A stretch of 64,000 bases of DNA from Metabacillus malikii. GTDB taxonomy: Bacteria; Bacillota; Bacilli; Bacillales; Bacillaceae. Shown piece by piece: positions 53,404 through 62,699 of the stretch (position 1 is its first letter; each line of letters begins with the position of its first letter). The notes below the pieces were generated by a model. The model had not been told where the DNA came from, searched no databases, and saw only the letters and a program-made list of their open reading frames with translations. The position numbers and the translations under genes are program-made. The stretch covers positions 62,001 through 126,000 of the forward strand of contig NZ_JAUSUD010000013.1 of assembly GCF_030813355.1 (NCBI RefSeq), in the 5' to 3' direction.

Positions 53404-53580
53404 CACCAAACCCTCCTCTAAAAACAATGTATGGAGGTTTATGTAAAAGGTGAGGAAATTTTCACTTTTTATTATTAATCTTTATTCAAATAATAGGTTA
53501 CCGTTACTATTTCACCTATTTTGTTATAAAAATAATTCAGTAGGTGATTATTTTATCATAGAAATATTATATGTTTTTCC

Positions 53581-53609
53581 TTTACATTATTTAAATAGTT
53601 CTGTATAAT
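53581..53609 (+). promoter_or_regulatory. Promoter of znuC-znuB-zur
   Basis: TTTACA at 53581-53586 and a perfect TATAAT at 53604-53609 are spaced 17 bp. It lies in the 420-bp gap between yqfT and znuC and points to the zinc operon. Confidence 0.75.
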
Positions 53610-53644
53610 TTTTATGTTATTAGGAATGTTTATTTCTTAACTCT

Positions 53645-53665
53645 AAATCGTAACGATTCTTAATT
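53645..53665 (+). promoter_or_regulatory. Probable Zur box
   Basis: AAATCGTAACGATTCTTAATT agrees with about 15 of the 20 defined positions of the Bacillus Zur operator (AAATCGTAAT-N-ATTACGATTT). The left half is nearly perfect. It sits 35 bp after the -10 element, so repression would act by road-block, or a second promoter exists. The operon encodes Zur, so auto-repression is likely. Confidence 0.7.
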
Positions 53666-53823
53666 TAAGGTTAACCTATACGTTCAGTCCATTTGTAAAT
53701 GTTCGGGTTTTCATCTAAAGCAAGGTGACCTCAAATGGTTAATTACATGCTACATCGAGCAGAATGAGATGTATAAAAATCAATAACAAAGTTATAAAAG
53801 CCAATGTTAGAGGGATGAGATTT

Positions 53824-54585
53824 ATGAAAAAACCGATTATTGAAATAAGTCATTTGAATTTCACATATGAGCAGCAACGAGTTTTAGAAGATATTTCACT
53901 TTCTATTGAAGAAGGGGATTTCCTAGGTTTAGTAGGACCGAACGGGTCGGGTAAGACAACATTGCTTAAATGTATATTAGGACTACTGAAACCGCAACAA
54001 GGAGAGATTAAGCTATTTGGTGAAACAATTCAAAAATTTAAAAACTGGCATGAGATTGGTTTTGTCTCACAAAAGGCTAATAGCTTTAATACAGGGTTTC
54101 CAGCTTCCGTGTTTGAAGTGGTTTCGAGTGGACTTACGTCAAAGCTGGGGTTATTTAAACTAATGACGAAACATGACAAACAAAAAGTGAACCAAGCTAT
54201 TGAAGCAGTTGGATTAAGTGATTTCAAGAAAAGGAATATCGGTGAATTATCCGGAGGACAACAACAACGAGCATTTATAGCTCGTGCCATTGTCAGTAAT
54301 CCAAAACTCCTTATTTTAGATGAACCTACAGTAGGGGTAGACGCACAAACTGTACAGAACTTCTATGAAATGTTAAAGCATCTCAATGAAAAATTGGGAA
54401 TAACCCTGTTGTTAGTAACACATGACATAGGAACAATTACTGATAAAGTATCACATGTTGCATGTATTAATAAACATTTACATTTTCATGGTAAATCAAT
54501 TGAATTCGAATCATTAAAAGACGATGAAATGTCAGATTTTTATGGGCATTCTCTACATGTGTTAACACATAATCACTCCCATTAA
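53824..54585 (+). CDS. znuC: Zinc ABC transporter ATP-binding protein
   Basis: 253 residues. Walker A GPNGSGKT at 38-45, signature LSGGQQQR, Walker B LLILDEPTVGVD and the H-loop LLVTHD are present. It powers metal import together with the membrane protein encoded next. I choose ATG 53824 (MKKPIIEISHLNFTY) after TTAGAGGG; a frame from 53764 lacks such a site. Zinc rather than manganese specificity is inferred from the zur neighbour and Zur box. Confidence 0.92.
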   Translation: MKKPIIEISHLNFTYEQQRVLEDISLSIEEGDFLGLVGPNGSGKTTLLKCILGLLKPQQGEIKLFGETIQKFKNWHEIGFVSQKANSFNTGFPASVFEVVSSGLTSKLGLFKLMTKHDKQKVNQAIEAVGLSDFKKRNIGELSGGQQQRAFIARAIVSNPKLLILDEPTVGVDAQTVQNFYEMLKHLNEKLGITLLLVTHDIGTITDKVSHVACINKHLHFHGKSIEFESLKDDEMSDFYGHSLHVLTHNHSH

Positions 54586-54599
54586 TGGAGGACTACAAG

Positions 54600-55442
54600 A
54601 TGATAAGCAGTATGTTTGAATACGAGTTTTTACAAAATGCATTTATTTCAGGTATGTTAATTGGCATTATTGCACCATTATTAGGAGTATTTATCGTCGT
54701 GCGAAGGATGTCACTCATTGCAGATGCTCTCAGCCATGTTACATTGGCAGGTATTGCGGCGAGTTTATTATTAGAAAAGAAAGTATTAGCATTTGCTGGA
54801 TTAAACCCAATCTATTTAGGGATGGCCTTTTCTGTCACCGGTTCATTATTTATTGAGAAGTTAAGAACTGTCTACAAACATTATCAAGAATTAGCGATTC
54901 CAATTATTTTGTCTAGTGGTGTTGGAATTAGTGTCATTTTCATTTCATTGGCAGATGGGTTTAATACTGATTTGTTTAGTTATTTATTCGGTAGTATTAG
55001 TGCAGTAAGTAGAACAGATTTATTTATTATCATAGCCATCACTGTCGTAGTCATTGCAATAATTTTCTTCTTATATAAGGAATTGTTTCTATTATCTTTT
55101 GACGAAGAGCATGCTACTGCATCAGGTATACATGCAAAGGCAATTCATTTTGTTTTTATCTTAATTGTAGCTCTAGTCATTGCAGCATCGATGCGAATAG
55201 TTGGTATACTTCTAGTGTCATCTCTTATGACATTACCTGTAGCTGCCAGTATTAGAATTGCTAAAGGATTTAAACAAACGATTTTCTTTTCTGTACTATT
55301 TGGGGAAATATCTGTTATTATTGGATTAATATCAGCGTATTATTTAGATTTAGCTCCAGGTGGAACGATTGTCGTTTTATCGGTAATAATCCTTATTATT
55401 GCAATATTATGGACAAAAATAAAAAAGGGGAAAGTTTCATGA
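54600..55442 (+). CDS. znuB: Zinc ABC transporter permease
   Basis: 280 residues, ABC-3 family with about eight membrane helices. The family segment [19 protein letters not shown] is near the N-terminus. It is the membrane channel for ZnuC. I choose ATG 54600 after GGAGGA; the ATG at 54585 precedes that site. Its stop overlaps the zur start (ATGA). The usual substrate-binding partner gene znuA is not in this cluster. Confidence 0.92.
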   Translation: MISSMFEYEFLQNAFISGMLIGIIAPLLGVFIVVRRMSLIADALSHVTLAGIAASLLLEKKVLAFAGLNPIYLGMAFSVTGSLFIEKLRTVYKHYQELAIPIILSSGVGISVIFISLADGFNTDLFSYLFGSISAVSRTDLFIIIAITVVVIAIIFFLYKELFLLSFDEEHATASGIHAKAIHFVFILIVALVIAASMRIVGILLVSSLMTLPVAASIRIAKGFKQTIFFSVLFGEISVIIGLISAYYLDLAPGGTIVVLSVIILIIAILWTKIKKGKVS

Positions 55443-55849
55443 ATGTTCAAGAAGCTCTCGACTTATTAAAGGAAAAAGGTTATAAATATACAAATAAAAG
55501 AGAAGAAATGCTCCAATTATTTGCAGACCATGATAAATATTTAACAGCAAAAGATGTGTTGGAGTCTTTAAAGGATGATTATCCTGGCTTAAGTTTTGAT
55601 ACAATTTATCGAAACCTATCATTGTTTGCAGATTTAGGAATATTTGAGATGACCGAGTTATCAGGTGAGAAACATTTTCGATTTACTTGTAATGCACATC
55701 ATCATCACCATCATTTTATCTGCTTACAATGTGGGAAAACGAAAGAAATTCCAGGTTGCCCGATGGGGAGTATTTCACAAAGTTTATCAGGATATGATAT
55801 AAGTGGTCATAAGTTTGAAGTGTACGGTACATGTCCTCAATGTCATTAA
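55439..55849 (+). CDS. zur: Zinc uptake regulator Zur (Fur family)
   Basis: 136 residues. A winged-helix DNA-binding domain with [15 protein letters not shown] and [11 protein letters not shown] precedes the metal-binding dimer domain. Structural zinc cysteines are C95, C98, C132 and C135. Six histidines in a row (H87-H92) precede FICLQCGKT. With zinc it represses uptake genes. I choose ATG 55439 ([19 protein letters not shown]), overlapping znuB, since the upstream ATG lies inside that gene. Confidence 0.95.
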   Translation: MNVQEALDLLKEKGYKYTNKREEMLQLFADHDKYLTAKDVLESLKDDYPGLSFDTIYRNLSLFADLGIFEMTELSGEKHFRFTCNAHHHHHHFICLQCGKTKEIPGCPMGSISQSLSGYDISGHKFEVYGTCPQCH

Positions 55850-55884
55850 ACTTAAACTTTGGATGAGAAAATCAAAATAAGTTC

Positions 55885-55935
55885 AAAAAGTGTCAGCCCT
55901 CATAACACATAAGTGTAAGAGGCTGACACTTTTTA
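55885..55935 (+). terminator. Bidirectional terminator of zur and yqfW
   Basis: AAAAAGTGTCAGCC and GGCTGACACTTTTT form a perfect 14-bp stem between convergent genes. Confidence 0.92.
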
Positions 55936-55976
55936 CTATTGAGCCACGCTTTTCAAATTTTTCTTAATGCTTATTT

Positions 55977-56552
55977 TTAGTCGAGAACAGGAGTACTATA
56001 CCATTGATTTACCCACTGCTTTGCTTCTAACCAATCATCCACACGTATAACTCCATTTGGCACGACTTCTTGATTGTACGGAGTATTAAATAGAATTACT
56101 GGTATTTTATGCTCTTCACAAATCATACATGCGTTATCATGCTTGTCTTCAAAAAATATAGAAATTTTATTTTTTTTAATAGCCTCAAGCTTATTATGAT
56201 GTCCAATTAATTCTAAATGGTGATAAAAAATACCGTTATTCTCAAACCAATTATGTGTAATATCTGCAAGGTGTTGGCGGCGAGCACTTATAAAGTAAAG
56301 TTGGTGCTGTTTTTCCCATTCAGTTAAAACCTCTCTTGCGAAAGTAGCAAGTGGTGCTTGTTCATAAATAATTGGTTCGAAGTTATCCATCCAAACCCAA
56401 AATTCTTCTTCAGAAATATTTAGTACCTTTGTAAGGTCATATTCTTTCATATCATCGTATGTAAGAGATGGATTAAACGAATTTTTTAAATATGGTACAA
56501 ATGTTTTTGGATCTGTTACAGTGCCATCAATATCGATTCCTAGTCGTAACAT
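55977..56552 (-). CDS. yqfW: HAD-family 5'-nucleotidase-like protein YqfW
   Basis: 191 residues of the HAD superfamily. The nucleophile motif GIDIDGTVTDP is at the N-terminus, and the second motif region FISARRQH and acid loop FFEDKHDN follow. It resembles deoxyribonucleotidase C-type (NT5C) proteins, but the substrate is not certain. Start ATG 56552 is preceded by AAGGAGA on the reverse strand. It converges on zur. Confidence 0.87.
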   Translation of the reverse strand: MLRLGIDIDGTVTDPKTFVPYLKNSFNPSLTYDDMKEYDLTKVLNISEEEFWVWMDNFEPIIYEQAPLATFAREVLTEWEKQHQLYFISARRQHLADITHNWFENNGIFYHHLELIGHHNKLEAIKKNKISIFFEDKHDNACMICEEHKIPVILFNTPYNQEVVPNGVIRVDDWLEAKQWVNQWYSTPVLD

Positions 56553-56692
56553 CATTGTTCTCTCCTTAGAAGTTTGTTACATGTAGTGTATCATAATACA
56601 TAGTAACGCATAAGAAAAGTTTTACAGTTATAGTTTTATGACGAATGCTCATAATAGTAATGCTCCTTTATTTCAGAAAGGTAGGGATATGA

Positions 56693-57169
56693 ATGCCGGA
56701 AGATAAAAATGTCAGCAATCAAGGGAATGACCGTTTTGATAATCTTGACTATAAAGGTATTACTCCACTTGACCGTGAAATTGAGAGCGATTTTAGTACA
56801 GAGTCTGCAAATGAAGTATCAGCACCTGTAAATAACGTAAACGATGGTGAGAACAATAATACGAACAATATGCATACAGAATCAGCAGCTGAAATTGCTG
56901 CTCCAGTTAATTTAAGAAGAGAGGTTATTCGTAATAAAAGCGATTCTAATATGGGGGAGTCTACTGCAACAGAAGGAAAAGGGATTGGTTTCTTAGCATT
57001 AGCTCTTTCCATTATCTCGCTTTTTATTTTACCTGTCATTTTAGGAGCAGCAGGTGTCATTGTTGGCTTTATCGCCAGAAGAAGAGGTGCTACTGGTACA
57101 GGTGCATGGGCAATCGGGATTGGTATTGTTTCGATAATCTTAGGAATGTTTATCATGCCATTCTTCTAA
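56693..57169 (+). CDS. yqfX: YqfX, DUF4190 membrane protein
   Basis: 158 residues. A polar, acidic, Asn-rich N-terminal 90 residues precede two membrane helices (about 96-118 and 134-155) with a positive loop ARRRGATGTGA between them, the DUF4190 pattern. It contains an internal near-repeat, ESANEVSAPVNNV and ESAAEIAAPVNLR. Its function is unknown. GAAAGGTAGG lies ahead of the ATG. Confidence 0.85.
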   Translation: MPEDKNVSNQGNDRFDNLDYKGITPLDREIESDFSTESANEVSAPVNNVNDGENNNTNNMHTESAAEIAAPVNLRREVIRNKSDSNMGESTATEGKGIGFLALALSIISLFILPVILGAAGVIVGFIARRRGATGTGAWAIGIGIVSIILGMFIMPFF

Positions 57170-57189
57170 GACTGTAATAATAGTTAAAC

Positions 57190-57268
57190 AAAAGGGTCTG
57201 AACCTCAAAAAACAATGATATATAGAGGAAAACCTATATACAGTGTTTGAGGGGTCAGACCCTTTTTT
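57190..57268 (+). terminator. Long hairpin terminator of yqfX and ispG
   Basis: AAAGGGTCTGAACCTCAAA pairs with TTTGAGGGGTCAGACCCTTT, with one extra base, and encloses an inner stem (TATAGAGG / CCTATATA). It ends in six T and serves the converging genes. Its length and the GGTCAGACC core are like a small mobile hairpin. Confidence 0.88.
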
Positions 57269-57272
57269 AAGT

Positions 57273-58376
57273 TTATGCTTTCTGTTCAGCCGCTACTTTA
57301 GCAAAATGTTCTTCAGCTATTAAATCAATTTCTTTCTTTAATTCCTCGACCATTGTTTCCTCAGGTACTTTTCTAATGATTTTGCCTTTGCGGAATAGAA
57401 GACCTTCTCCACGAGCACCAGCTATTCCGATATCAGCTTCTCTTGCTTCTCCCGGGCCATTAACTGCACAACCTAGAACTGCAACTTTGATTGGTGCTTT
57501 TATCTTTGAAATATATTCTTCTACTTCGTTAGCAATACTTATTAAGTCTATCTCAATTCTTCCACATGTTGGACAAGAAATTAATGTAGCTGCGTTAGCC
57601 GCAAGGCCAAAGGACTTAAGTAATTCTCTTGCAACTTTTACTTCTTCAACAGGGTCTGCACTTAAAGATATACGTAAAGTATTACCAATACCTTTATTTA
57701 AAATAACACCTAAACCTGCTGCACTTTTTACAGTACCTGCAAATAAAGTACCTGATTCAGTAATCCCTAAGTGTAATGGGTAATCAAAAGCTTTTGCTGC
57801 CTTCTCATATGCTTCAATAGCAAGATTTACATCAGAAGCTTTCATTGAAACAATAATATCATGGAAATCTAAATCTTCGAGTATTTTAATATGGTGCAAT
57901 GCACTTTCTACCATACCATCAGCAGTAGGGTACCCATACTTCTCTAAAATTCTTTTTTCTAGAGAACCGGCATTTACACCAATACGAATTGGAATACCAC
58001 GTTCTTTTGCAGCTTTTACTACTGCCTCAACTTTTTCTTTTCTACCTATATTACCAGGGTTAATTCTAATTTTATCTGCTCCGCCTTCAATGGCTTTTAG
58101 AGCAAGTTTATAATCAAAATGGATATCAACCACCAGTGGGATATTAATACGCTTTTTAATTTCAGCTATTGCATTAGCTGCACGTTCATCTGGACATGCA
58201 ACACGGACGATTTGACATCCTGCTTCTTCTAAGCGATTAATTTCTGCAACTGTAGCTTCAACATCGTGTGTTTTTGTTGTAGTCATACTCTGTATAACTA
58301 CCTCATTATTTCCACCTATCGTTATATTACCGACCTTTACAGGGCGAGTTTTTGTTCGATGTATAATTTCGCTCAC
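57273..58376 (-). CDS. ispG: 4-hydroxy-3-methylbut-2-en-1-yl diphosphate synthase
   Basis: 367 residues. A TIM barrel domain precedes an iron-sulphur domain with CPTCGRIE and [10 protein letters not shown] (three cysteines hold the 4Fe-4S cluster). It turns the cyclic diphosphate MEcPP into HMBPP, the substrate of IspH. It is on the reverse strand, alone. TAAGGAG lies upstream of the start. Confidence 0.97.
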   Translation of the reverse strand: MSEIIHRTKTRPVKVGNITIGGNNEVVIQSMTTTKTHDVEATVAEINRLEEAGCQIVRVACPDERAANAIAEIKKRINIPLVVDIHFDYKLALKAIEGGADKIRINPGNIGRKEKVEAVVKAAKERGIPIRIGVNAGSLEKRILEKYGYPTADGMVESALHHIKILEDLDFHDIIVSMKASDVNLAIEAYEKAAKAFDYPLHLGITESGTLFAGTVKSAAGLGVILNKGIGNTLRISLSADPVEEVKVARELLKSFGLAANAATLISCPTCGRIEIDLISIANEVEEYISKIKAPIKVAVLGCAVNGPGEAREADIGIAGARGEGLLFRKGKIIRKVPEETMVEELKKEIDLIAEEHFAKVAAEQKA

Positions 58377-58522
58377 GTATAATCGCTCCTTAATTAATGT
58401 AATCCAACATATATAATTCTATCATGACTTTCGTTTCATTAGAATTTATTCGTGTTTAGTTTTCTATTATTATAGCACCAACACTCATTTTACTAGTAGG
58501 CATTCGAAAAAACAAGAAGGAA

Positions 58523-58852
58523 CTACTGGGTATAATCCGGAAAGAGATAAGTTTCACCAATAATGATTGACTCTGCTTTGATATTTTCATTCAGTAATTC
58601 AAAGTCTTCAATTATTTTATCTATAGGTGCAGGAAGTCCACTATGTAGCTTCTCTGTAATGGATAATACAGTATCACCTTCACTCACTTTTACTTCATGA
58701 AAAGGGATAGATGGCTTTGTCTTCTCTTCCACAGAATTGATTGATTCTTTTACGCTCGGCTCATTTACTGTTGGAAGGGTACCAACGTTCATGTCATAAT
58801 AAACGATAAATATTAGAAATAAGAAAAATAGGAATAGAGAAAGGCGTTTCAT
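58523..58852 (-). CDS. yqfZ: YqfZ, LysM-domain protein
   Basis: 109 residues. One N-terminal membrane helix (about 5-20) and an outer LysM-like domain (VSEGDTVLSITEKLH ... GETYLFPDY) that would bind peptidoglycan. In B. subtilis yqfZ is sporulation-expressed. TTGGAGGT is the ribosome binding site. A candidate mother-cell promoter lies just upstream. Confidence 0.83.
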   Translation of the reverse strand: MKRLSLFLFFLFLIFIVYYDMNVGTLPTVNEPSVKESINSVEEKTKPSIPFHEVKVSEGDTVLSITEKLHSGLPAPIDKIIEDFELLNENIKAESIIIGETYLFPDYTQ

Positions 58853-58884
58853 CCGTTTACCTCCAATAATTCACACATATTAGT

Positions 58885-58913
58885 AAACTATGCTTGTCTA
58901 TAGAATTATATGA
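58885..58913 (-). promoter_or_regulatory. Candidate sigma-E promoter of yqfZ
   Basis: On the reverse strand TCATATAA (58906-58913) and CATAGTTT (58885-58892) are spaced 13 bp. The -35 matches well and the -10 keeps only CATA and the last T of the consensus. Confidence 0.45.
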
Positions 58914-59283
58914 AAAATTCTTTGAATAAAGAATAGTGAAAAGGTAATCCGCTATTTTACTTACATAGAAGCTACAAATGACTTATTTACTAGTAGTGTC
59001 TATTGTATCTGAGTTGGGGAGTACTCACTTCATTATTCACCCTGTCGAAATATGGAGGTATCTGATAGTATCACTACGCATCTATTTTAACCTTGTGGTT
59101 GGTAGGTTTATCCAAATGAGAGGTAGATCAATTTCCCAGGAAACATTTGTGCGTGTACTTTGTTAATTGGGTCTGTTGTATTAATTTGAAGAATAAATTT
59201 AACGCCCTAACTTATACCAACATCAAAGAGAAAGCAATGTATGTGTAAAATTCCAAATATCAGTCGACAAATACAACTAGAAG
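58914..59283. other. Gene-free stretch
   Basis: Nothing convincing is seen. A 62-codon frame at 58978-59166 lacks a ribosome binding site and resembles no family that I know. Confidence 0.55.
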
Positions 59284-59287
59284 AAAT

Positions 59288-59326
59288 TAAGAGAGGGTGA
59301 CCAAATTTTAGGTCACCCTCTAAAAC
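59288..59326 (-). terminator. Terminator of the DUF1189 gene
   Basis: GAGAGGGTGACC and GGTCACCCTCT form an 11-bp perfect stem around AAATTTTA. On the reverse strand it follows the gene at once; the T-tract is weak. Confidence 0.7.
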
Positions 59327-59330
59327 TGCT

Positions 59331-60110
59331 TTATGAAACAGATAGTGGCTTTTTAGAAGCTGGTATTTCTTTCATTACTAGGAATATGACGACTAAATGA
59401 ACAAACCAGGTGAGTAAGAAGCCATTTGGTACAATAATTTGAAAGCTATCCATTATAACGAAAAAGACAGTAGCTAAAGTAGTTGAGTAAGCTGATAGAA
59501 TCCATACTTGTTTAAACGATAAATTTCTTTGTAGGCCATTATTGAACGCTGAACCGAATAATGCTAAAAATGTAACTTCGATAAATTTAAAAAATGAGCC
59601 GACAAGGTAAAGGATGACAATCACAATCGCCAACATAATAGGTAATATCTGATTTAATTGTTCCGTGATTGTGATAATATCATCTTTTGTTAAAGATAAG
59701 TTAAATAAACTATATTCATAAGATTGGGATCTTCCAGCCGTCGATACGACAAAACGGTCATCTAAAATACCTATTGCATCATTTTTAGCCTCGATTTCTT
59801 CAACACCGAACGAACCAGTATCATCTAATATGATAATAAAGTCGTCTTTTTTAATCTCAATAGGTTCGTTTATATCAGCATGAAGCTTACTATTTTCAAT
59901 TGAAAAGGCAGGTAATTCATTTTTTAGAGTTTGATCTAAACCTTTTAAGCCTACTACCATCGCGTTTGAGAAGTGAATAGCTGATGGAAGAATACTTAAC
60001 AAGGAAAGAATAAATACAAACAGTATTGTTTTTCCAATTCCTTGAGAGCGAAATGTTGAAATGATTTTTGGAGAATAAATACTTGTGAAAAATTGTTTAA
60101 AAACGTTCAT
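59331..60110 (-). CDS. yqgB: DUF1189 membrane protein (YqgB-like)
   Basis: 259 residues. One N-terminal membrane helix (about 25-48), an outer domain (about 55-160), and four C-terminal helices. This is the DUF1189 layout and the place of yqgB in B. subtilis. Its function is unknown. The ribosome binding site AGAAGGA is 14 bp from ATG 60110 but touches the ATG at 60125, so the exact start is not sure. Confidence 0.82.
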   Translation of the reverse strand: MNVFKQFFTSIYSPKIISTFRSQGIGKTILFVFILSLLSILPSAIHFSNAMVVGLKGLDQTLKNELPAFSIENSKLHADINEPIEIKKDDFIIILDDTGSFGVEEIEAKNDAIGILDDRFVVSTAGRSQSYEYSLFNLSLTKDDIITITEQLNQILPIMLAIVIVILYLVGSFFKFIEVTFLALFGSAFNNGLQRNLSFKQVWILSAYSTTLATVFFVIMDSFQIIVPNGFLLTWFVHLVVIFLVMKEIPASKKPLSVS

Positions 60111-60331
60111 GATTAACAGACACATCCTTCTGAATTGGTTACTTAGTAAATATGTATAATCCTTTTTTACGTATAGGTGAAAGAGAGCAGAGTATTAAAT
60201 TAGTACGATATCATTTTATATGTACGACTCTGATAAAACAAGGATAGAACTCTAAGCTGAGATATCATTTCGGATGAAAGCGGTGTATAAATTAATTTGT
60301 AAATTTTTTGTTAAGAAATGATTAAAATATC

Positions 60332-60360
60332 TTTACAATAAAACTATATATCGTTAATAA
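60332..60360 (+). promoter_or_regulatory. Candidate promoter of the Na/Pi symporter gene
   Basis: TTTACA at 60332-60337 and TAATAA at 60355-60360 are spaced 17 bp. The -10 is poor. The rest of the 308-bp gap holds nothing that I recognise. Confidence 0.4.
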
Positions 60361-60418
60361 TTGTAAGGGTTGTAGATGTTTGTCGAGATTAGACGAAATG
60401 AATGAGGGGTTGAAAGTT

Positions 60419-62050
60419 TTGGAAATAGATATCCAGAAGATGATCTTTGAATTTGTTGGCGGGCTCGGAATATTTTTATTTGGGATAAAGTTTATGGGTG
60501 ATGGCCTTCAACGCTCAGCTGGTGATAAACTTAGAGATATATTAGACAAGTTTACAACAAATCCGGTAATGGGTGTATTAGCAGGAATCATAGTTACTGT
60601 GCTTATCCAATCTAGTAGTGGTACAACGGTTATTACAGTTGGTTTAGTTAGTGCTGGTTTTATGACCTTAAGACAAGCTATTGGTGTTATAATGGGTGCA
60701 AATATTGGTACAACAGTCACAGCGTTCATTATAGGGATTAATATATCAGATTATGCATTACCAGTTATTTTTATTGGGGCAATCTTATTATTCTTTTTTA
60801 AAAGCAAAAAAATACATAATTTTGGTCAAATTGTATTTGGGTTTGGTGCTTTATTTTTTGGCTTGGAGTTAATGGGTGATGGAATGAAACCACTGAGTGG
60901 TCTTCAAGCTTTTCACGATTTAACAGTAAGTATGAGCGATAGCCCGTTACTTGGTGTTCTAGTTGGGACTGTGTTTACACTCATTGTACAAAGCTCTAGT
61001 GCAACGATTGGAATACTACAGGAACTCTTTGGGCAGGGACTTATCGATATTAAAGCTTCATTACCTGTATTATTTGGTGATAACATTGGAACAACAATAA
61101 CTGCTGTTTTAGCATCAATAGGAGCATCGATAGCAGCAAGGCGAGCAGCATTAACACATGTTATATTTAATTTAATCGGGACAACGATCTTTTTAATTTT
61201 CCTTCCATTGTTTACTATTTTTATAGAATATGTACAGGGGCAATTAGGATTAAATCCTCAAATGACTATTGCAATAGCACATGGTGCATTTAACTTTACA
61301 AATACATTAATTCAACTACCGTTTGTTGCTGCATTAGCATGGATTGTTACAAAGCTTATTCCTGGTGAAGATTCGCTAGTTGAATATAAACCAAAACATT
61401 TAGACCCTATTTTTATCCAACAATCCTCATCTATTGCATTAGGCCAGGCTAAAGAGGAAATATTAAGAATGGGTAACTTTGCGGTATTAGGGTTAGAGGA
61501 ATCGAATATGTACCAAAAGAATTATTTACAAAAACATGCTGATAATGCAACGCAGCTTGAAAGTGCAATAAATAATTTAGATCGAAAAATAACTGATTAT
61601 TTAATCTTAATCTCAAGAAGTGAAATGTCTCCTACTGAGTCAGAAGAACATAGTATGTTGATGGATACTGTTCGTGATATTGAACGAGTTGGTGATCATT
61701 TCGAAAATATAGTGGAATTAGTTAATTTTCAATTAAACAACAAGGTTAAGCTAACAACCTCTGCACAGGAAGATTTAGATGACATGTTTAAACTCACTAT
61801 TAATACACTAAAGAATGCAATTACTTCGCTAGACGATAAAGATATTGCGTTGGCTAAGAATGTACAAAAAGCAGAAGAAGAAATTGATAGAATGGAACGT
61901 ACTTTACGCAAAAAACATATTTTAAGAATTAATGAAGGTAGCTGTTCCGGTTCTTCTGGAGTTGTATTTGTCGATATCATAAGTAATCTTGAGCGTATTG
62001 GAGACCATTGTGTAAACATTGCTGAAGCGGTATTAGGTTATCGTAAGTAA
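60419..62050 (+). CDS. Na+/phosphate symporter-like protein with PhoU domain
   Basis: 543 residues. Two inverted Na/Pi-cotransporter repeats hold the motif pairs QSSSGTTVITVGL / GANIGTTVTAFI and QSSSATIGILQEL / GDNIGTTITAVL; about eight membrane helices end near 315. The C-terminal part (about 345-543) is a PhoU-like helical domain with two copies of an ERIGDH / ERVGDH signature. It probably moves phosphate with sodium. I choose TTG 60419 (MEIDIQKMIFEFVGG) since GAGGGG lies 9 bp ahead; a TTG at 60380 opens a longer frame without a site. Confidence 0.9.
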   Translation: MEIDIQKMIFEFVGGLGIFLFGIKFMGDGLQRSAGDKLRDILDKFTTNPVMGVLAGIIVTVLIQSSSGTTVITVGLVSAGFMTLRQAIGVIMGANIGTTVTAFIIGINISDYALPVIFIGAILLFFFKSKKIHNFGQIVFGFGALFFGLELMGDGMKPLSGLQAFHDLTVSMSDSPLLGVLVGTVFTLIVQSSSATIGILQELFGQGLIDIKASLPVLFGDNIGTTITAVLASIGASIAARRAALTHVIFNLIGTTIFLIFLPLFTIFIEYVQGQLGLNPQMTIAIAHGAFNFTNTLIQLPFVAALAWIVTKLIPGEDSLVEYKPKHLDPIFIQQSSSIALGQAKEEILRMGNFAVLGLEESNMYQKNYLQKHADNATQLESAINNLDRKITDYLILISRSEMSPTESEEHSMLMDTVRDIERVGDHFENIVELVNFQLNNKVKLTTSAQEDLDDMFKLTINTLKNAITSLDDKDIALAKNVQKAEEEIDRMERTLRKKHILRINEGSCSGSSGVVFVDIISNLERIGDHCVNIAEAVLGYRK

Positions 62051-62074
62051 AAGAATATGTTTAAAGGAGGTACT

Positions 62075-62557
62075 ATGGATATATTATATTGGTCAATCAT
62101 CATTATTATGTTCCTTGTGGCGTTTATAGGACTAATATATCCAATCATTCCTAGTGTAGTTTTTATTATTTTAGGATTTGTACTTTATGGCTTCTTATTT
62201 AACTTTAGTGACCTAACATTATTATTTTGGATTGTAGAACTGGTATTAGCTATAATATTATTCGTTGCAGATTATTTCACGAATATGATAGGAATAAAAA
62301 AATATGGCGGAAGTAAAGCTGCAGTTTGGGGAAGTACAATAGGTTTATTAATCGGTCCGTTTATTATACCATTACTAGGGATCGTTATTGGTCCATTCAT
62401 TGGAGCAATTATTGCTGAACTTATTGTTCATAAAAAAGGGTTTATTGAATCAATAAAAGTTGGAATTGGCTCGTTAATTGGGTTTATATCAGGAGTATTT
62501 GCAAAAGGATTGGTCCAATTGATTATGGTCGGTTTCTTTATATTTACCATTGTTTAG
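62075..62557 (+). CDS. yqgC: DUF456 membrane protein (YqgC-like)
   Basis: 160 residues with about five membrane helices and the Gly-rich DUF456 core [21 protein letters not shown] and [12 protein letters not shown]. It lies before sodA, as yqgC does in B. subtilis. Its function is unknown. AAAGGAGGT precedes ATG 62075; the ATG at 62057 lies before that site. Confidence 0.88.
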   Translation: MDILYWSIIIIMFLVAFIGLIYPIIPSVVFIILGFVLYGFLFNFSDLTLLFWIVELVLAIILFVADYFTNMIGIKKYGGSKAAVWGSTIGLLIGPFIIPLLGIVIGPFIGAIIAELIVHKKGFIESIKVGIGSLIGFISGVFAKGLVQLIMVGFFIFTIV

Positions 62558-62645
62558 CAAGGTTGTTTAACTATACATTTTCAAGATGACTGAGACTTTT
62601 GTAAAATGTGATTGAAAGTGAAAATTTGGTTGATTAATTAGGCTG

Positions 62646-62672
62646 TTTTCGTAAATATTGTTGCTTTTAACT
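62646..62672 (-). repeat. 27-bp dispersed repeat, copy 2
   Basis: Read on the reverse strand, this segment matches 6821-6847 at 26 of 27 positions. It lies 88 bp after yqgC and shortly before the GC-rich island. Confidence 0.8.
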
Positions 62673-62699
62673 GAATTGTCGTTTAGGGTTTGTCTCCTC

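Noticed and set aside
55691-55711. CAT/CAC triplet run as a possible microsatellite
   Set aside because: It encodes the metal-binding His run of Zur and is not longer than the protein requires.
58978-59166. 62-codon open frame between yqfZ and the DUF1189 gene
   Set aside because: No Shine-Dalgarno, odd composition, no recognisable motif.
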